A DNA stretch of 64,000 bases, from the NCBI RefSeq assembly GCF_014199335.1, contig NZ_JACIJI010000010.1, positions 1-64,000 of the forward strand. The letters are read 5' to 3'. The stretch comes from Stakelama sediminis. Its GTDB lineage: Bacteria > Pseudomonadota > Alphaproteobacteria > Sphingomonadales > Sphingomonadaceae. The position numbers and the translations under genes were made by a program. Below are positions 60,983 through 64,000 of the stretch, piece after piece; position 1 is the first letter of the stretch; each line of letters opens with the position of its first letter. The notes under the pieces were generated by a model. The model made no database searches and was not told where the DNA came from. It was given only the letters and a program-made list of their open reading frames with translations.

Positions 60983-62059
60983 CTACCCTTTCTTTCGTTT
61001 CGTAGCCTTAAGCGCTTTTATCGTCGCCACAAAGGGATTGCTTACCACTTTGCGTCGACCGGGTGAGGCGAATGCCATCCCGCAAGTACCACATTTGTGC
61101 TCTACTTTTGGACGGAAAGCGGCTTCGCCTTGTTCGAATAATTCCTCACCGCAAGACGGGCATTCGAGACAGGCAATCTTCCCTTTCATATAAACAAGAG
61201 CATTTTGCGCCATATACAGCCGGAGTTGAGCCTCATTAAGTTCGATCCCGTCGATTCGAACGCTGTCAAACGTGCCGTCGAGTTTGGGCTTGACGCCGGG
61301 CTTGATCCAACCATGAACATGGATGCCTTCCTGCTCGCTTCTCGGAGAAGTCAAAAGCAGCGCGGGATTGGAAGCCCATATCTGTAGGCCCGCTGGGTAG
61401 TCTGACTGACTAATATCGATGCTGCCTTTCGCCCGAGTTGGTTTTGCGGCAGGACGGATGGCGCTCAGTTGGTGGCGCACCATTTCCAGCGGGTTAGATA
61501 CCCTCTTCTGTTCCTCCTGAAACAGCTTATTGCATCCGTGACAGAGATGCACGCGGTGAGGTTTGACCGCGAACCAATCTGAATCTAAATGCGGTGTCCC
61601 ACAATTGGGGCAAAATAGACCAACGATTACGCGCCCTAAGAATCTGCTTATATAGTAAGCGACCGCAGTTTCGGCGGTGATCAGTACGCGCTCCTGGTTG
61701 AAGAGGTCGCGACGTACCGTCAACTCGACCGCATCAAACGTCTCGTCGATATCCTTCTTCCCGCGCGCTCGTTTACGCGCATGAACATGGATGCCGCGTT
61801 CGGCAGGTTCAACTGCGGTATTATAAACCGGCTCCACCGCGCCCCAAATCGCAACCCCCCCGGAGAAATCATCCGGATCAAGGCAAAAGCGCCGATAATG
61901 CGCGATCGTTCGATAAGCACCCTCGCAACGAGGCATGCGACCGCCAAAGCGAGCCGTAGCGGACGCGTCATGAGAAAAGCACCAATAACGTGACTTGCCA
62001 GCCCGCGGCTTTGGCACTGCGAGAATATGGCAGTCATCAGAAGAGAAGCTACTCGTCAT
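60983..62059 (-). CDS. Zinc-ribbon hypothetical protein 2
   Basis: 358 residues from the ATG at 62059 (AAGGATG upstream). RYWCFSHDASATARFGG, then AERGIHVHARKRARGKKDID, ribbon 1 GLFCPNCGTPHLDSDWF with LCHGCNKLF, a second copy of the module (QEGIHVHGWIKPGVKPKLDG), and ribbon 2 CLECPSCGEELF with HKCGTCGMAF. So the protein is an internal duplication of a module with one zinc ribbon each. It is paralogous to the product of 57218-58348. No known family. Confidence 0.6.
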   Translation of the reverse strand: MTSSFSSDDCHILAVPKPRAGKSRYWCFSHDASATARFGGRMPRCEGAYRTIAHYRRFCLDPDDFSGGVAIWGAVEPVYNTAVEPAERGIHVHARKRARGKKDIDETFDAVELTVRRDLFNQERVLITAETAVAYYISRFLGRVIVGLFCPNCGTPHLDSDWFAVKPHRVHLCHGCNKLFQEEQKRVSNPLEMVRHQLSAIRPAAKPTRAKGSIDISQSDYPAGLQIWASNPALLLTSPRSEQEGIHVHGWIKPGVKPKLDGTFDSVRIDGIELNEAQLRLYMAQNALVYMKGKIACLECPSCGEELFEQGEAAFRPKVEHKCGTCGMAFASPGRRKVVSNPFVATIKALKATKRKKG

Positions 62060-62238
62060 AAGTATGCATCCTTGCCTGAATATTCTGATGTAGGATGCTC
62101 TATGCAAGATGTCGAGCAATAGACACTGTCGCATTCACGGTGATCCGAAGTACGATTTCTATGTGTGCCTAGTAAATAGTGAGGTGGCGCCGGTTTTCTG
62201 GACAGGGTGTTAAGCTACTCCCGACCTGAAGGACTGGT

Positions 62239-62508
62239 ATGGGAATGAAGACGACGAGGAAGCGCTACGGCGCCGAGTTCAAGGCGAAGGTGGCGTTGGA
62301 AGCGATCCGAGGTGACCTGACGCTGGCGGAACTGGCTGCCAAGCATGGCGTGCACCACACGATGATCACGGTTTGGAAGCGACAGGCCATTGACGGGATG
62401 GCCAGTACGTTCTCCGGAGCCGGTGATGCGGCGAAGGCAGCCAGCAACGCCGAGGTGGACAAGTTGCACGCGAAGATCGGGCAGTTGCTGGTGGAGCGGG
62501 ATTTTTAG
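62239..62508 (+). pseudogene. IS3 OrfA, prematurely ended
   Basis: 89 residues, YGAEFKAKVALEAIRGDLTL onward. Five instead of six T residues at 62502-62506 turn the frameshift site into GAT TTT TAG, so OrfA stops at RDF and the orfB frame is no longer reached by a -1 shift. Confidence 0.8.
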
Positions 62509-62524
62509 CGAAAGCCTCCGGTCG

Positions 62525-63405
62525 ATGAGCGTGGCACGGAGGCGATCGATGATCGAGCCTGCCCACCATCGTCTGTCGATCACGGCGCAATGCCGGCTGC
62601 TGTCGATCAGCCGGTCGAGCTACTATTACGCGCCGGTACCGGAGACCGAGGAGACACTGGCGCTGATGCGGGTGATCGATGCAGCGTTCCTCGACATGCC
62701 GTGGTACGGCAGCCGGCAGATGGTCCGGCATCTGCGCCGCAATGGCTATGACGACGGGTGCGGCGGTTGATGGCGAAGATGGGCCTGTCGCCGATCTACC
62801 AGCGGCCGCGCACGAGCGGCCCGCACCCGCAGCACCGGGTCTATCCCTATCTGCTGCGCAAGCTGGCGGTCGAGCGGCCCAACCATGTGTGGTGCGCGGA
62901 CGTGACCTACATCCCGATGCGGCGCAGGTTTCTGTATCTGGTCGCCATCATGGACTGGGCGACCCGCAAGGTGCTGGCCTGGCGACTGTCAAACACGATG
63001 GATGCGGGGTTCTGCGTTGCAGCATTGGAGGAAGCGCTGACGCGCTTCGGCAAGCCCGAGATCTTCAACACCGACCAGGGCAGCCAGTTCACCAGCTTCG
63101 CGTTCACCAGCGTGCTGCGCGATGCCGAGGTACGCATCAGCATGGATGGCCGGGGCCGGTGGATGGATAATGTCTTCATCGAGCGCCTTTGGCGCTCCCT
63201 CAAATACGAGTGCGTGTATCTGCACGCCTTCGAGACCGGATCGGAACTGAAGGCTGGCCTGGGCCGGTGGATCACCTATTACAACACTCAACGTCCGCAC
63301 TCGGTGCTGGCCGGGCGAACTCCGGTGGAGGCCTATCGGCGGATCGGACAATCAGATCATGGGGGGCATGCCCCCCATGATCTGATGATCAAACAGGCGG
63401 CATGA
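62525..63405 (+). pseudogene. IS3 OrfB, frameshifted
   Basis: Starts like the intact copy (MSVARRRSMIEPAHHRLSIT) but loses 10 bases near 62750, where the intact element encodes VGRRRARRLMAKMG. The second part (62758-63405) keeps the DDE core WCADVTYIPM, FNTDQGSQFTS and IERLWRSLKYE. Confidence 0.85.
63351..63386. repeat. 36-bp perfect palindrome in the IS3 copy-2 right end
   Basis: Left half ATCAGATCATGGGGGGCA with its exact reverse complement. Compared with copy 1, both members of one base pair have changed (C:G to T:A) so that pairing is kept. Confidence 0.85.
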
Positions 63406-63466
63406 ACGACAACCGGAATTAGCTTAACTTAGCCGCAAACCTGTCCAAGAAGGCGGGACCACCTCA

Positions 63467-63852
63467 GACTGCGCTTCACGGCCGGCAAGGATCCGAAGGC
63501 GGCTGGATATCCGGTTCCGCGCGGAACATACTTGCCGATGACCGCGAACGAGACGCTGCTCTGGACGCAGGGCAGCGTCGCCGGGGTCAACGTCCAGAAC
63601 CAGAACGATATCTACAAGGAGGGCGTATTGAAGCCGGTGCCGTCGCCCATCCTGTTGCGACGGTTCACCGGAGCGGATGGCTGGCATGAGACCTGTGCGG
63701 GCATTCTGGGCCTGACCAAGATGGATTGGAACAACAACACCTTATACAAGAAGCTGCCTGTAACCTTGGTCTATTCGGCTCGCTTCGCGTCGATCATTCA
63801 GCAGAATCCCAGCATCGTTGACAGGGTCTACGACTTCCGGAATTTCATGTGA
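63467..63852 (+). pseudogene. Prokaryotic Argonaute, Piwi-domain C-terminal fragment
   Basis: The frame is open from the IS3 end: RFTAGKDPKAAGYPVPRGTY, then NETLLWTQG, LLRRFTGADGWHETCAGILG, LTKMDWNNNTLYKKLPVTLV and the terminal YDFRNFM. The KMDWNNNTLYKKLPVTLVYS block matches the end of Piwi domains, where the last catalytic residue (Asp) and the terminal strands lie. About 128 residues remain; the rest is lost at the insertion border. Long Argonautes act as guide-directed nucleases against invading DNA; this one cannot be functional as seen. Confidence 0.7.
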
Positions 63853-63977
63853 TACGTACGAGCGTGGTCCTTGGTGGTTGATCCGACCGGCTCAGGCGAA
63901 TGATGACGCCCATAAGTTGGTCTCGATAGGCAGACGCTGATCCTGCGCGTTCGGAAGGAGGGTAAAGGGAGCGGATT

Positions 63978-64000
63978 GTGGAGACGATTACGAGAGCCTT
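63978..64000 (+). CDS. Possible start of an IS66-type orfA
   Basis: A GTG at 63978 after AAGGGAGCG begins VETITRA, which resembles the opening of small IS66-family accessory proteins. Only seven codons are visible, so this is tentative. Confidence 0.25.

Larger units (their letters stand above)
62180..63466 (+). mobile_element. IS3-family insertion sequence, decayed copy
   Basis: 1,287 bp, closely related to the element at 30521-31818, with TGAGGTGG ends. No target duplication (TAG before, GAC after). A lost T in the slippery run and a 10-base deletion in orfB inactivate it. Its right end abuts an Argonaute fragment that it, or an associated deletion, truncated. Confidence 0.9.

Overview
The window looks like an accessory region of an alphaproteobacterium, probably a member of the Sphingomonadales. 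This is inferred from the high GC content, the conserved block of genes for relaxase, ParB, DUF2958, ArdC, transglycosylase and S26 peptidase, and the flavour of the insertion sequences. No rRNA, tRNA, CRISPR array or housekeeping operon is visible. Almost everything belongs to mobile DNA, defence or interbacterial-toxin functions.

Layout. (1) 1-13.4 kb: the tail of the RNA-repair regulator RtcR, then a defence island. It holds a two-gene PD-(D/E)XK pair, a 1631-aa nuclease-NACHT-repeat NTPase, two unassigned proteins, a Schlafen/AlbA_2 protein and a 739-aa nuclease with a C-terminal SEC-C zinc motif. (2) 13.8-24.2 kb: a small hypothetical gene, an IS5-type transposase stump and a leftward block from an integrative conjugative element (VirD2-like relaxase with DUF3363, a 49-aa helical protein, DUF736, ParB-like, DUF2958, ArdC, lytic transglycosylase, S26/TraF peptidase, AlpA-like regulator). 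The block ends at a decayed MobF relaxase/helicase remnant. (3) 24.3-56 kb: the most unusual part. Three Rhs/YD-repeat toxin loci surround one VirB-type type IV secretion operon (virB2-3-4-6-8-9-10-11 plus a second virB2-like gene) that has no virD4. Every full Rhs polypeptide carries its own Sec signal peptide. In two loci Rhs is split into two separately exported halves. Small exported proteins with a single YD repeat sit at the head of the loci. Toxin tips are followed by small exported or membrane proteins that are likely immunity factors, and orphan tip/immunity cassettes are stacked behind them. One is carried on a 1,696-bp direct repeat in which I found no mismatch. (4) 56-64 kb: a truncated IS110 recombinase with a long leader, then a leftward cluster (two related zinc-ribbon proteins, DUF6378, PIN toxin, HTH-ImmA protease, an Nmad2-like protein), a decayed IS3 copy, and the C-terminal stump of a Piwi/Argonaute protein.

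How the parts may work together. The Rhs proteins probably enter the periplasm through Sec. The VirB apparatus, lacking a VirD4 coupling protein, could then take them across the outer membrane, much as the Bordetella Ptl system handles Sec-exported pertussis toxin. The visible immunity candidates sit in or outside the inner membrane, which fits toxins acting in the cell envelope. A shared palindrome upstream of two single-YD genes, with a weaker half-match upstream of virB2, and G-tract leaders before most start codons hint at common control. This model is inference. The gene order, signal peptides, overlaps and repeats are read directly from the sequence.

Split, orphaned or frameshifted genes are marked as pseudogenes. 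Most long antisense reading frames opposite the high-GC and YD-repeat genes were discarded.
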